DNA of 12,433 nucleotides from positions 1 through 12,433 of the forward strand of contig JAOUGG010000023.1 in the NCBI GenBank assembly GCA_029857855.1. The letters run 5' to 3'. This document shows positions 1 through 8,338 of this stretch, in pieces. Made by a program: the position numbers and the translations under genes. Within the stretch, counting starts at the first letter, position 1; every line of letters starts with the position of its first letter. Source of the DNA: Acidimicrobiia bacterium. GTDB taxonomy: Bacteria > Actinomycetota > Acidimicrobiia > Acidimicrobiales > SZUA-35. Below the pieces are notes generated by a model. That model did no database searches and had not been told where the DNA came from. It saw only the letters and a list, made by a program, of their open reading frames with translations.

Positions 1-875
1 AGGCGATCGAGACGACCGTCGATGTCGGCCGACAGCTCGGCGATCCGTGATCGAACGTGGTCGATGCCCGGCTCGCGCCAGCTGTCCTTGCGCCCGACCC
101 GGCCGGGTAGTTTGAGCGACAGCAGGCCGCGGAGCTGCACCAGCGGTTCGGCCCGCAGGAGCGACCGGGCCTCGCCGACGACGCCGAGGATCGCAGCGCA
201 CATCTTGTCGTCGTCGCTGATGCACAGCGGCGTGAAGTCCGCGAGCTCGACGACCCGGGCCAGCATCTCCGAGGTGTCGAGGTCCGACAGCGGCTCCAGG
301 CGGGCCTCGACCAGCTCGTCGAACGATTCGAGCAGATCCCAGTTGTCGTCGAAGCTCCGCGCCACGGTCGAGAACGAGTCGAGCTTGATACTCAGCGCGG
401 CGGCCCGTTCCTGCAGTTCGAGCAGCCCGAGATCGTCACCGACGTGGCCGACGAACAGCCGCCAATCCCGCTCGAACTCGAGTGCGCTGGTGATCTCGTC
501 GACGACCCCGAACCCCGGCGGAAGACCGGCCTCGATGGCGTGGTCGCTCAGGATACGCAGGGCGAACCCGTGCAGGGTGGTGAACGCAGCCGACTCGACC
601 TCGCCGGCCGACCGGAGACCCCCGGCGATCATGGCGTCTCGAACCCGGGTCCGCAGCTCCCGGGCCGCCGCCTCGGTGAAGGTGATGGCGGCGATCTTCT
701 CGACTGGAACCCGACCTTGCTCGACCATGTTCACGATGCGATCGACCAGCGACGACGTCTTGCCGCTGCCGGCACCGGCCTCGACGAACAGCGTGCGTTC
801 CAGTTCGCCGGTGATGACGTCGCGGGCCGCCTGGTCGGGCAGCACCGGGGCCTGCTCCGCGGTTCGGGCGCTCAC
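1..875 (-). CDS. AddA/UvrD-like superfamily 1 DNA helicase, N-terminal part (truncated by window start)
   Basis: This frame stays open from a GTG at 873-875 to the window edge, giving about 291 residues. Seen: a Q-motif-like PDQ at residues 13-15, a Walker A loop AGAGSGKT at 33-40 (Lys39), motif Ia ITFTEAAARELRTRVR at 64-79, and TTLHGFALRIL near 98-108, in the usual order of a UvrD/RecB/AddA helicase. The remaining motor motifs and any C-terminal nuclease lie outside the window. The GTG overlaps the TGA of the upstream nuclease gene by four bases (GTGA), which points to translational coupling and fixes the start. With that partner it should form a helicase-nuclease that resects double-strand breaks for recombination. 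In mycobacteria the matching order is adnA then adnB; the AddA-like N-terminus here could belong to either naming scheme. Confidence 0.88.
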   Translation of the reverse strand, partial: MSARTAEQAPVLPDQAARDVITGELERTLFVEAGAGSGKTSSLVDRIVNMVEQGRVPVEKIAAITFTEAAARELRTRVRDAMIAGGLRSAGEVESAAFTTLHGFALRILSDHAIEAGLPPGFGVVDEITSALEFERDWRLFVGHVGDDLGLLELQERAAALSIKLDSFSTVARSFDDNWDLLESFDELVEARLEPLSDLDTSEMLARVVELADFTPLCISDDDKMCAAILGVVGEARSLLRAEPLVQLRGLLSLKLPGRVGRKDSWREPGIDHVRSRIAELSADIDGRLDR

Positions 876-3800
876 CGATCGGTCCCGTCGTTGATGACCA
901 CTTCCACCGGCTTCAGCGCCGGGTCGTCCTGAATCGACTCCCATTCGCTTTGTCGGTCGGTCGGACAGATGTGGTCGAAGTCGCAGTACACGCAGTTGTC
1001 GAACGTGACCCGGGGCCAGCTGGTGGCGCTGCCGGGCACCGCCGGGAACAGACCTTCGGTGATCCCGTCCAGGGCGGCGCCGACCTTCTCCTCCAGATCG
1101 TCCTCCAGATCGCCGTCGAGCGAAACGGGGAGGACGTCGTCCTTGCGGGTGAGCCAGTACAGGCCGGTTCGCGGTCCGGTGCGGTCGAGTGCATCGGCGA
1201 CCGCCTGGGCGTAGAGGGGCAGCTGCAGGCGGCGGCCGCCGTCGAGCGGGTCCTCGTCGAGCCCCTTGAACTGGCTGCCCGATCCACCCTTGTAGTCGAT
1301 GACCATGATCCCGCCGTCGTCGGTGAGGTCGACCCGGTCGACCGACCCCCTCAACCGCAGCGCCCGACCGGCCAGGACACCCTCGAGCGCCGGGCTGTCG
1401 TCGAACCCGAACTTGAACTCCGCGGCCCAAGGGGTCGACCGGCGCTCGGCCCGCAGCTCGTCGTCGGTGTCGAGGAAGGCGACCATCTCGGTGATGAGCT
1501 CCTCCCGGAGCAGCCGGGTCCGAACCTCGCCACCGGTGATCCCTCGACCCTGATCGATCTTGATCTCCTCGTCGCAGATCTCGAAGAGCCTGGCCCGCTG
1601 CACGGCCGACCAGCGCTCGTCGGGGCCGGGAACGGTGCCTGCTTCGAGCGCCTCGGACACGAACCGCTCGAGGACCCGATGCACGAGATGACCCCGTTCC
1701 CTGGCCGTGATCTCGGCGATACGTTCCGGCCGCTCGTCCTCCTGCAGGCGTAGGACCCTCTGGAACAGGTACTTGCGCGGACACTGGGCGTAGGTCTCCA
1801 GCGCCGTCGGGGAGAAGACCCGGTCGACGGGATCGATCATCGAGCGGTCGACCCGGCCGGTGTAGGCCGTCAGCTCGGTGCGTCGACGGTCGAGGTGGCG
1901 CCGCAGTCCGGCGGCGAGCACCGCATCGCGCCGGGCCAGGACGTGGGTGTGGACGGGGTCGCCACCCTCGACGTGGGCCAGCAGGGCCCGCAGCGCAAAG
2001 TCGTCCTCCGACATCGGCCGCCCGTGGTCGAGCAGACCCTGATGGTGGGACGCGATCACCTGGGCCTCGTCGACCAGGCCCCGGAGCCGTTCGGGCCAGG
2101 CCCGGGAGCGATTGCTCCGCAGGTCACCCCGGGCGACGAAGAACGTGGTGACGTCGGCGGACGAGGCGGCCACCAGTGCCGCCTTGTGGACGTCGATCTC
2201 GGTGATCTGGTTCTTCTCGAGTATCAGACCGCCGGCCTGAGCCTTGAGCTGGTCGGGCAGGAGCGAGTCTTCCCGGGGAATCCGGGGGAAGCGGCCTTCG
2301 ACCACCCCGACGACGGCGATCCGCCGAAACGGCAGCCCGGCCGCCCGGTCGAGCGGGCCGACGAAGACCCCCTGGCCGTCGTCGTGGCCCGGGACCCGCC
2401 ATCCGTTGAGGCCGGACAGGACAGTGGCTTCGAAGGTGTCGAGGCGGGGAGGACCGCCGAACTCGTCGAGCGCGGCGATGTGCTGCAACAACGTGTCGAC
2501 CATGGCGACGGCCCGCTGCTCGCCGGCCGGCCAGTCGGCGGGAGCAGCACCGCCCATCTTCACTCCGAGTAGGTAGCGGTCGAGCAGGCCCGATGCCCAC
2601 TGCGACCAGGCCCGCCAGGTCGGTGGCGGCGGCCGGAGCGCCGAACGGAGCCCGTCGACGAAGTCCGCCAGCTCGGCCACCGCGGACCGGTCGTCGCGGC
2701 GGCCCCGACCATCCGGACCCTGGCCGGAAGCGGGGGCCTCCCCGATTTCGAGTGAATGCCCGAGCTCGGCCAGCCGGCTCGTCCAATGATCGCCGTCGAT
2801 CACGCCGGCCTGGCGCGATAGCCGATCCCAACGCAGCGCCGGCGCCTCGGTCCCGTCGCCCCGATCGATCGGAGCGGCATTCAGCAGACCGATGACCGAC
2901 TGGCGGTCGGCGTCATGGGTGGCGAGAGCCAGCATCCGGCGCAGCGTGCGGCCGACGAGGGTCAGGGCCAGCGATCGATGCCCCGGTCCTCGCTGAGCGA
3001 TGCCGGCCGCGGCGAGCTGCTCGCCGATCAGGCTGGCGTACGGATCGGGCTGGGTATACAGAATCGCCATGTCGGCGAGCTCGACCCCGGCCGCCGCGTG
3101 ACCCGACAGCTGACGGAGCGCGGCCCGAACCTCCTCGTCCGGGGCTGCCACCTCGACCAGAGCGGCGGGGCGGGGGCGGTCGGGCCTCGATGCGCCGGGC
3201 CCGACCGGGCGGCCGTCGGTCTCGAAACCGGACTCGATGGGGACGCCCCAGGCCTCCAGCCGCCGCAGGTAGGCGTCGTCGATCGTTCGGTGGCCGGTGA
3301 GCGAAATGACGATGGAGGCGTCGGTTCGACGGGCGATCGCCTGGATCAACCGGGCCTCGTAGGTCCGCTCGGGGTCGGGGTCGACGAGAACGAGCGGACC
3401 GACGGCAAGCTCGGGGGCCAGCGCCAGCTCCTGCAAAGCCAGCTCGATGACACGATCCTCGGTGAAGGCCCGGCCCATGGCCTCCGACGCCTCCCGGGCG
3501 ACGCGGAAGGCGTCGGCCGACAGGCCCTCGGCCCGGGACTCGAGACGTTGCCGCGCCTCCGGCGGGAGTCCGGTGATCTCCTGGAAGAAGGCGACCAGAC
3601 GGTCCTCGGTGGTTCGATGGTCGGCCACCGAACCGAACACGCCAGGCTTGCGCCGGAGCGTCTCCCGGATCGAGGCCAGCAGCTCGATCCGACCGGCCAC
3701 ATGGCCCTCCGCGGCGACCAGTGCCGGCTCGATCAGGGTGGCGGCCAGCCGGTTGATCGTGGTGAACTCGACACCGGCCAGACCAGGCCCGCGGTTGGCC

Positions 3801-3964
3801 CCGCCGCGTCGAAGCAGTGCTCGCCGAAAGCCGTTCGCCGCCACCGAATCGCTGCCGATGACGACCGCCGGAGCCAGCCGATCGCCGCCGCGCACCGCAT
3901 CGAGATGACGGGCCAGTGCGTCGATCGACGCCCGGCCGGCGGGTGCGGCAACGAGTGGGGCCAT
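872..3964 (-). CDS. AddB-like PD-(D/E)XK nuclease subunit with Fe-S cluster cysteines
   Basis: A 1030-residue protein resembling the AddB/AdnA subunit of AddAB-type recombination nucleases. The C-terminal third carries a RecB-family nuclease: GHLVHRVLERF (His box), GSVDRVDL with Asp876, VIDYKGG with Asp890 and Lys892, then QLPLYAQA. Four cysteines suit the AddB-type iron-sulfur staple that encloses this nuclease: Cys728 in YAQCPRKY, and Cys991, Cys994 and Cys1000 in CVYCDFDHIC. The N-terminus (APAGRAS) has no intact Walker A, so the helicase-like region probably does not hydrolyse ATP; the segment VVGVVEGRFPRIPRED resembles the degenerate late helicase region of AddB. The ATG at 3964 follows GAGGAGG very closely; a TAGGCT box 10 nt upstream is an alternative leaderless signal. 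It ends overlapping the helicase gene by 4 bp and lies 70 nt after the M20 gene. The domain call is firm; AddB versus AdnA naming is not. Confidence 0.88.
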   Translation of the reverse strand: MAPLVAAPAGRASIDALARHLDAVRGGDRLAPAVVIGSDSVAANGFRRALLRRGGANRGPGLAGVEFTTINRLAATLIEPALVAAEGHVAGRIELLASIRETLRRKPGVFGSVADHRTTEDRLVAFFQEITGLPPEARQRLESRAEGLSADAFRVAREASEAMGRAFTEDRVIELALQELALAPELAVGPLVLVDPDPERTYEARLIQAIARRTDASIVISLTGHRTIDDAYLRRLEAWGVPIESGFETDGRPVGPGASRPDRPRPAALVEVAAPDEEVRAALRQLSGHAAAGVELADMAILYTQPDPYASLIGEQLAAAGIAQRGPGHRSLALTLVGRTLRRMLALATHDADRQSVIGLLNAAPIDRGDGTEAPALRWDRLSRQAGVIDGDHWTSRLAELGHSLEIGEAPASGQGPDGRGRRDDRSAVAELADFVDGLRSALRPPPPTWRAWSQWASGLLDRYLLGVKMGGAAPADWPAGEQRAVAMVDTLLQHIAALDEFGGPPRLDTFEATVLSGLNGWRVPGHDDGQGVFVGPLDRAAGLPFRRIAVVGVVEGRFPRIPREDSLLPDQLKAQAGGLILEKNQITEIDVHKAALVAASSADVTTFFVARGDLRSNRSRAWPERLRGLVDEAQVIASHHQGLLDHGRPMSEDDFALRALLAHVEGGDPVHTHVLARRDAVLAAGLRRHLDRRRTELTAYTGRVDRSMIDPVDRVFSPTALETYAQCPRKYLFQRVLRLQEDERPERIAEITARERGHLVHRVLERFVSEALEAGTVPGPDERWSAVQRARLFEICDEEIKIDQGRGITGGEVRTRLLREELITEMVAFLDTDDELRAERRSTPWAAEFKFGFDDSPALEGVLAGRALRLRGSVDRVDLTDDGGIMVIDYKGGSGSQFKGLDEDPLDGGRRLQLPLYAQAVADALDRTGPRTGLYWLTRKDDVLPVSLDGDLEDDLEEKVGAALDGITEGLFPAVPGSATSWPRVTFDNCVYCDFDHICPTDRQSEWESIQDDPALKPVEVVINDGTDR

Positions 3965-4034
3965 GGCCTCCTCAAGCCTAGGTGCGTCGGCGTTTGGGGC
4001 GTTGCGTTTCGTCGAAGATCCCGGCGGCCTTCGG

Positions 4035-5381
4035 TCAGGTCCAGAGATGCTCGACGACGTCGAGCCAGAGACCGACCGTCATCCGCAACGATTCGACATC
4101 GATCCGTTCGTTGTGGCCGTGGAACCGACGGGAGAACTCACCGGCATCGACCGCCGGGCTCAGCAGACCTGCGCCGTAGGCGACGGCGCCCTTGGTGCGG
4201 AAGAACCGGGAGTCGGTACCGCCGGTGATCAGGCTCGGCACCAGTGTGGCGTCGGGGTAGGCCTTCGTGGCCGACTTCACCAGGGCGTCCCACAACGGCG
4301 TCTCGATCGGTGACTTGGTCGACGGGAAATACTGGATCGGCTCGACGTCGACCTGGTCGTACAGGTCACCCAGGGCGACTCGTAGATGATCGTCGACGTC
4401 GGCCGCCGTCTCGCCGGGAAGGGTTCTGATATCGACCTCAACGACCACCTCATCGGGAATGACGTTGGTCTTGACCCCGCCGTGGATCACATTGGGGCTG
4501 AAGGTCGTGTGGGTGCAGGCGTGGATGTTGCGGGCCAGGTCCGGCGGCATGGCGTCGAGCGCGTCGGCCAGATAGGCGGGATCGAGCAGTGCCGCCTCCT
4601 GCTCCGGCGGCAGGGCCATGGCACGGACCCTCGCCGCCCACAGCTCGTCGAGTTGTGGGGTGGCTTGATACCGGGCGATTCGTCCCACAACCTCGGCCGC
4701 CTTCACGAGCGCGTTGTCGGTGCCGTAGGGGGCGGACCCGTGGCCTGGAGAACCGCCCACGGTCAGCCGTCGCCAACCGATGCCTTTCTCGGCCACCGCC
4801 ATCAGCAGGTTCATCCCCCCGTTCGACGGAGCGGGAATGCCGCCCCATTCGGTGAGGACGTAGTCGCACGCCAGGGCGTCCCATTCGGTGTCGATCAGCT
4901 CCCGGGCACCGTGGGTTCCACCCGCCTCCTCGTCGGCCACCGCGAAGTACACGATGTCGCCCGGGTACCGCTTGCCGGATGTGATCAGATGGCGGAAGGC
5001 GACGGCCATCGACGACGTGAGGTTGAGCATGTCGACCGCTCCCCGACCCCAGACCTCGCCGTCGATCAGTTCGCCGCCGAAGGGATCGTGCAACCAGCCG
5101 TCGGTCGAGACGGGCACGACGTCGGTGTGCCCCATCAGGCACAGCGCCGGGGCCGCCGGATCGGTTCCCTGGTAGCGGGCCACGAGCGATGTCCGACCGG
5201 GCAGGGTCTCGAACAGCTGCAGGTCGACCCCGGACGACTCCAGTTCGTCCCGCAACAGTCGGGCCGACGACTCCTCCCGACCCGACTCAGGGGTTCCATC
5301 GTTGACGCACTGATTGCGGATCAGCGCCTGCAACATCTCGACGGACTCATTGGTCAGCCGGTCCAGGACGTCTCGTGCCAT
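4035..5381 (-). CDS. M20 family metallopeptidase (ArgE/DapE/carboxypeptidase-like)
   Basis: A 448-residue zinc-dependent hydrolase of the M20 clan, probably cytoplasmic since no signal peptide is visible. Seen: GHTDVVPV with His85 and Asp87; GRGAVDML with the bridging Asp117; ADEEAGG with the general base Glu151 and metal ligand Glu152; a likely ligand Glu178 in LTEWGG; the lid-domain segment GSPGHGSAP; GGTDSRFF; and the C-terminal HGHNE with His421. Members remove N-acyl groups or cleave C-terminal residues or dipeptides; the substrate cannot be told from sequence, and nearby genes give no amino-acid pathway. The frame is open to an ATG at 5450, but that start lies beyond a strong hairpin. 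The ATG at 5381 begins the family-typical N-terminus MARDVLDRL and has TAGGCT eight bases upstream, so it is preferred. It may be co-transcribed with the nuclease genes downstream. Confidence 0.9.
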   Translation of the reverse strand: MARDVLDRLTNESVEMLQALIRNQCVNDGTPESGREESSARLLRDELESSGVDLQLFETLPGRTSLVARYQGTDPAAPALCLMGHTDVVPVSTDGWLHDPFGGELIDGEVWGRGAVDMLNLTSSMAVAFRHLITSGKRYPGDIVYFAVADEEAGGTHGARELIDTEWDALACDYVLTEWGGIPAPSNGGMNLLMAVAEKGIGWRRLTVGGSPGHGSAPYGTDNALVKAAEVVGRIARYQATPQLDELWAARVRAMALPPEQEAALLDPAYLADALDAMPPDLARNIHACTHTTFSPNVIHGGVKTNVIPDEVVVEVDIRTLPGETAADVDDHLRVALGDLYDQVDVEPIQYFPSTKSPIETPLWDALVKSATKAYPDATLVPSLITGGTDSRFFRTKGAVAYGAGLLSPAVDAGEFSRRFHGHNERIDVESLRMTVGLWLDVVEHLWT

Positions 5382-5389
5382 GGCGATGC

Positions 5390-5395
5390 AGCCTA
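5390..5395 (-). promoter_or_regulatory. Candidate -10 box of a leaderless promoter for the M20 gene
   Basis: On the minus strand the hexamer TAGGCT lies exactly 8 nt before the ATG at 5381. This fits an actinobacterial TAnnnT -10 element whose transcript would begin at or next to the start codon. No Shine-Dalgarno sequence precedes the ATG, and no convincing -35 is seen. Inference only. Confidence 0.4.
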
Positions 5396-5418
5396 CTGTC
5401 AACGGCCTCGAGACAAGC

Positions 5419-5448
5419 GAACGGCCGGACCCGAGGGCCCGGCCGTTC
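5419..5448 (-). terminator. Hairpin terminator downstream of etfBA
   Basis: A perfect 10-bp inverted repeat, GAACGGCCGG and CCGGCCGTTC, flanks a 10-nt loop. It begins 24 nt past the etfA stop codon, in the direction of transcription. No U-tract follows, as is common for terminator hairpins in GC-rich actinobacteria. It also separates etfBA from the M20 promoter, so it argues against read-through between the two units. Confidence 0.65.
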
Positions 5449-5472
5449 ACCGAGGAGATCTGTTGGCTTCGT

Positions 5473-6441
5473 CTAGCGGTTCGAGAGAGCCTCGATCAAC
5501 TGGGGCATCACCTTGTGCACATCACCGACGATACCGAGATCGGCGATCCCGAAGATCGGGGCCTCGGGATCCTTGTTGATGGCGATGATGTTCTTCGAGC
5601 CCTTCATGCCGACAAGGTGCTGGGTGGCACCGGAGATGCCTGCGGCGATGTAGAGATCGGGTTTCACCACCTTGCCCGTCTGGCCGACCTGGTACGAGTA
5701 CGGCACCCAGCCGGCATCGACAATGGCCCGGGAGGCCCCGGCCGCACCCTTCAGCAGCTTGGCCAGCTTCTCGACCATCTCGTAGTTGTCGGCGTCGCCC
5801 ATGCCCCGTCCGCCCGACACGACCACGGCCGCCTCGTCGAGCTTCGGACCGCTGGACTCCTCGAGGTGGCGCTCGACCACGGTGGCGCCACCGGAGCTCC
5901 CGGGATCGGGCACGTCGAGGTCCTCGACGTCGGCAGCCGCGCCGTCGGACGGTTCCGCGGCGACCGACTTGGGCCGCACCAGTGCGATGTAGGGGCCCTC
6001 GCCGGTGAACTTCGTCTTGACGTCGGTGGTGCCACCGAAGATCGGCTCGGTGCCGACCAGGGTGTCACCGTCGACCTCGAGGGCGACGACGTTCGTGATC
6101 ACCGGCCGATCGAGGCCGACCGACAGCCGGGCGGCCACGTCGCGGCCGTCATACGAGGTACCGAGCAGGATGGCGTCGGGCCCGTCGCCCGCCTCGACCG
6201 CGGCGGCGACAGCGGCCGATACCGGCACCCCGACGAGGGCGCCGTCGAGATCACCGGTCTGGTGGATGGTCTCGCAGCCGTAGGAGCCGAGCACCTCGGC
6301 GATGTCGTCGCCGTCGTCGCCGGCGTACACGCATTCCACGGTGTCAGCCAGCTCACGGGCCATCGTCAGGATCTCCAGCGTTGTCGAGGCGACCTCGCCG
6401 TCGAGCGCTTCGGCGTACACCCAGATCTTGGACAGTGTCAT
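5473..6441 (-). CDS. etfA: Electron transfer flavoprotein, alpha subunit
   Basis: A 322-residue EtfA. With EtfB it forms the FAD-containing heterodimer that takes electrons from acyl-CoA and related dehydrogenases and passes them to the quinone pool through ETF:quinone oxidoreductase, which is not encoded here. Seen: an N-terminal ETF domain (about 1-160), an acidic Gly/Ala-rich linker (about 160-190), and the C-terminal FAD-binding domain with SGGRG (209-213), QVGQTGK (251-257), the signature GISGATQH (268-275) and AINKD (287-291), ending with the typical [13 protein letters not shown]. Length is normal for the family. The ATG follows GGAGTAGGAGA at good spacing and lies 20 nt after the etfB stop, so this is a two-gene operon with its own SD. 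It was distinguished from the beta paralogue by the FAD-domain motifs. Confidence 0.97.
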   Translation of the reverse strand: MTLSKIWVYAEALDGEVASTTLEILTMARELADTVECVYAGDDGDDIAEVLGSYGCETIHQTGDLDGALVGVPVSAAVAAAVEAGDGPDAILLGTSYDGRDVAARLSVGLDRPVITNVVALEVDGDTLVGTEPIFGGTTDVKTKFTGEGPYIALVRPKSVAAEPSDGAAADVEDLDVPDPGSSGGATVVERHLEESSGPKLDEAAVVVSGGRGMGDADNYEMVEKLAKLLKGAAGASRAIVDAGWVPYSYQVGQTGKVVKPDLYIAAGISGATQHLVGMKGSKNIIAINKDPEAPIFGIADLGIVGDVHKVMPQLIEALSNR

Positions 6442-6461
6442 GGTTGTCTCCTACTCCGCTC

Positions 6462-7241
6462 TCAAATGACCTTCATCTGTTCGAGGAAGGCGACGATGCG
6501 CTGGTACGCCTCACCGTCGTCCTCGATCACCTCGCCGGCCTCCCGCTGGGGGGCGGCCGTGATATCGACGATCTCCTGGCCGGCTCCAGCCCAGCCGACC
6601 TGATCGGCCCCGAAGCCGAGATCGGCGGCCGTCTTCTCGTCGACCGGCTTCGACTTGGCCGCCATGATGCCCTTGAAGGACGGGTAGCGGGGCTCGACGA
6701 CGCCGGCCGTGACGCTGATCACACACGGCATCGGACACTCGACGTCGTCGTGGCCGGTGTCGGTCTGACGCTCCACCTTCAGGGTGTCGCCGTCGACGCT
6801 GATGGACTTGGCGGCGGTCACCGACGGAAGTCCGAGCACGGCCGCGATCTGCTCGGGCACGGTGCCGGTGTAGCCGTCCGAGCTCTCGGAACCGGCGATG
6901 ACCAGGTCGGGCTCGGAGTCCTTGATCGCCGCGGCGAGCACTTTCGCCGTGGTGAGGCTGTCGGAGCCGAGTAGCGCCGGATCGGACACGAGAACGGCGG
7001 AGGCCGCCCCCATGGCCAGGGCGGTCGAAAGGCCCGACCGCTCGTTGTTGGGAGCCATCGAAACCAGCCTGACCTCGCCCTCGCCGGCCGCATCGACCAG
7101 CTGGAGCGCCATCTCGACGCCGTAGGAATCGGACTCGTCGAGAATCAGCTTCACATCGCGCTTGAGGGTCTTCGTTTCAGGATCCAGTGCCCCCGGATCA
7201 GCGGGATCCGGGATCTGCTTGACGCACACAACCACATTCAT
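6462..7241 (-). CDS. etfB: Electron transfer flavoprotein, beta subunit
   Basis: A 259-residue EtfB, first gene of the etfB-etfA operon. The subunit binds AMP and docks the partner dehydrogenases. Seen: the typical N-terminus MNVVVCVKQIPDP, the segment RLVSMAP (about 58-64), GSESSDGYTGTVPEQIA near 117-133, the beta-signature region VERQTDTGHDDVECPMPCVIS (about 156-176), and EPRYPSFKGIMAAKSKPV (183-200). The frame extends upstream to 7316, but residues before this Met do not resemble the family. Two close ATGs exist, at 7250 and 7241. The second is chosen because it begins the conserved N-terminus and because TACCAT sits 7 nt before it, which would give a leaderless mRNA; there is no SD for either. 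Transcription diverges from the lipid kinase gene. Confidence 0.95.
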   Translation of the reverse strand: MNVVVCVKQIPDPADPGALDPETKTLKRDVKLILDESDSYGVEMALQLVDAAGEGEVRLVSMAPNNERSGLSTALAMGAASAVLVSDPALLGSDSLTTAKVLAAAIKDSEPDLVIAGSESSDGYTGTVPEQIAAVLGLPSVTAAKSISVDGDTLKVERQTDTGHDDVECPMPCVISVTAGVVEPRYPSFKGIMAAKSKPVDEKTAADLGFGADQVGWAGAGQEIVDITAAPQREAGEVIEDDGEAYQRIVAFLEQMKVI

Positions 7242-7248
7242 GACGGGC

Positions 7249-7254
7249 ATGGTA
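7249..7254 (-). promoter_or_regulatory. Candidate -10 box of a leaderless promoter for etfB
   Basis: TACCAT on the minus strand lies 7 nt upstream of the preferred etfB ATG at 7241 and overlaps the alternative ATG at 7250. If it is the true -10 element, the 7250 start cannot be transcribed and the shorter EtfB is correct. The -35 region is not convincing. Confidence 0.4.
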
Positions 7255-7355
7255 CGCCGAAAAGACCGGGCTTCGAGTAATCGACGGTGGGAATACCCGC
7301 CGGCGCCCCTCGTCACGTCGGCGGACCGGGCACAACCGGCTCGAATCCTCCCGAC

Positions 7356-7361
7356 TACGCT
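7356..7361 (+). promoter_or_regulatory. Candidate -10 box of a leaderless promoter for the lipid kinase gene
   Basis: TACGCT lies 8 nt before the GTG at 7370. No SD-like sequence lies between them, so a transcript starting at or near the GTG is plausible. The 7255-7369 gap is a divergent promoter region shared with etfBA; no further operator is obvious in it. Confidence 0.4.
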
Positions 7362-7369
7362 GTGCTTTC

Positions 7370-8338
7370 GTGTCGACCCGTGTCACGCTGCTGATCAATC
7401 CGTTCGCCTCATCGGTGACGGCTCGATCCCGCATTCTGATTCAGCGCCGCCTGAGCGATCGCTTCGATCTGACCGTCATCGAGACCACGAAGCGTGGCCA
7501 CGCCGTGCGGCTGGCCTACCGGGCCGGGCGTGACGGCACCGATGTGGTGATCGGCCTCGGCGGTGACGGCACGATCAACGAGGTGGCCAACGGGCTCCTG
7601 GGCATGGAGACGGCGGCGGCGCCCCTGCCCGGCGGATCGACCAACGTCTTCGCCCGGGCGCTGGGCTATCCCAACGATCCCGTCGCCGCGACCGACGTGC
7701 TGATCGACGCGATCGAACACCGATCTCGGGTGTCGGCCGGGGTCGGGGTGGCCAACGGACGGGCGTTCCTTTTTCACGTCGGCTTCGGCTTCGACGCCGC
7801 GGTCGTCGAACGGGTCGAGGCTCGCGGCACCATCAAGCGCTACGCCGGTCACCCCCTTTTCATCGCCGCAACGATCGATACCTGGCTCCGGCGGGTCGAC
7901 CGGCGCACACCGTGGTTCGACGTCCTCGGTCCCAAGGGCGAGAATCTGGGCTCCTACCATCTCGCCGTGGCCCTGAACTGCAATCCCTACACGTTCCTCG
8001 GCAACCGTCCGCTCGAGCTGGCGCCGGAGGCCGACCTCGGGCGGCCACTGTCGGTGGTGGGCCTGCGCTCCCTTTCGCTTCGGCACATGGTGGGCGCCGT
8101 CGGCCAGGCCCTCGGCCGAGGTGGCGGTGCCGAACCAGGCGGGGAGCGTCTCGGCGGCATCGGCAACTCGGCCGCAACCGCTCATTTCCGGGATCTCCCG
8201 GCGGTCACGGTCGTCGGGCATCGTCCGTTCCCGTTTCAGATGGACGGCGAGAGCTGCGGGTGGGTCGATCGGCTCGAAATCAAGCACCGTCCGGACGCAT
8301 TGTCGGTCGTCGTACCGGCCCCCGCAGGCGGCTCCTGA
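7370..8338 (+). CDS. Diacylglycerol kinase / lipid kinase family protein (DagK/YegS fold)
   Basis: A 322-residue soluble lipid kinase with the DAGK catalytic domain. Seen: LLINPFAS (7-14), the nucleotide-binding loop GLGGDGTINEVANGL (62-76), PLPGGSTNVFARALGYP (86-101), GFGFDA (138-143), and a C-terminal DGE at 292-294, which in DgkB/YegS-type enzymes contributes to catalysis and metal binding. It should transfer phosphate from ATP to diacylglycerol or a related lipid at the inner face of the membrane, making phosphatidic acid for phospholipid synthesis. A Gly-rich stretch (about 249-265) looks like a loop insertion. The start is GTG because no ATG fits the conserved N-terminus. A glycerophosphodiesterase gene lies convergent downstream, so lipid turnover is a possible shared theme. 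The exact lipid substrate is unknown. Confidence 0.92.
   Translation: MSTRVTLLINPFASSVTARSRILIQRRLSDRFDLTVIETTKRGHAVRLAYRAGRDGTDVVIGLGGDGTINEVANGLLGMETAAAPLPGGSTNVFARALGYPNDPVAATDVLIDAIEHRSRVSAGVGVANGRAFLFHVGFGFDAAVVERVEARGTIKRYAGHPLFIAATIDTWLRRVDRRTPWFDVLGPKGENLGSYHLAVALNCNPYTFLGNRPLELAPEADLGRPLSVVGLRSLSLRHMVGAVGQALGRGGGAEPGGERLGGIGNSAATAHFRDLPAVTVVGHRPFPFQMDGESCGWVDRLEIKHRPDALSVVVPAPAGGS

Noticed and set aside
22..894. A 290-codon open frame on the plus strand
   Set aside because: It is Ser/Arg-rich and lies opposite the helicase fragment, whose Walker A and motif Ia are clear.
2915..4228. A 437-codon open frame on the plus strand opposite the AddB-like gene
   Set aside because: Antisense shadow of the nuclease gene and of the M20 3' end, with low-complexity Arg/Gly-rich translation.
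5382..5450. Longer N-terminus of the M20 protein starting at 5450
   Set aside because: It would translate through the 10-bp terminator hairpin, and the added residues do not resemble the family; the ATG at 5381 gives the normal N-terminus.
5314..6603. A 429-codon open frame on the plus strand opposite etfA
   Set aside because: Long antisense frames are expected in GC-rich genes. It starts inside the M20 gene, crosses a terminator hairpin and shows no domain; EtfA on the other strand is unmistakable.
7251..7316. Longer N-terminus of EtfB starting at 7316
   Set aside because: The extra residues are unlike EtfB, whose conserved N-terminus begins MNVVVCVKQ at 7241.
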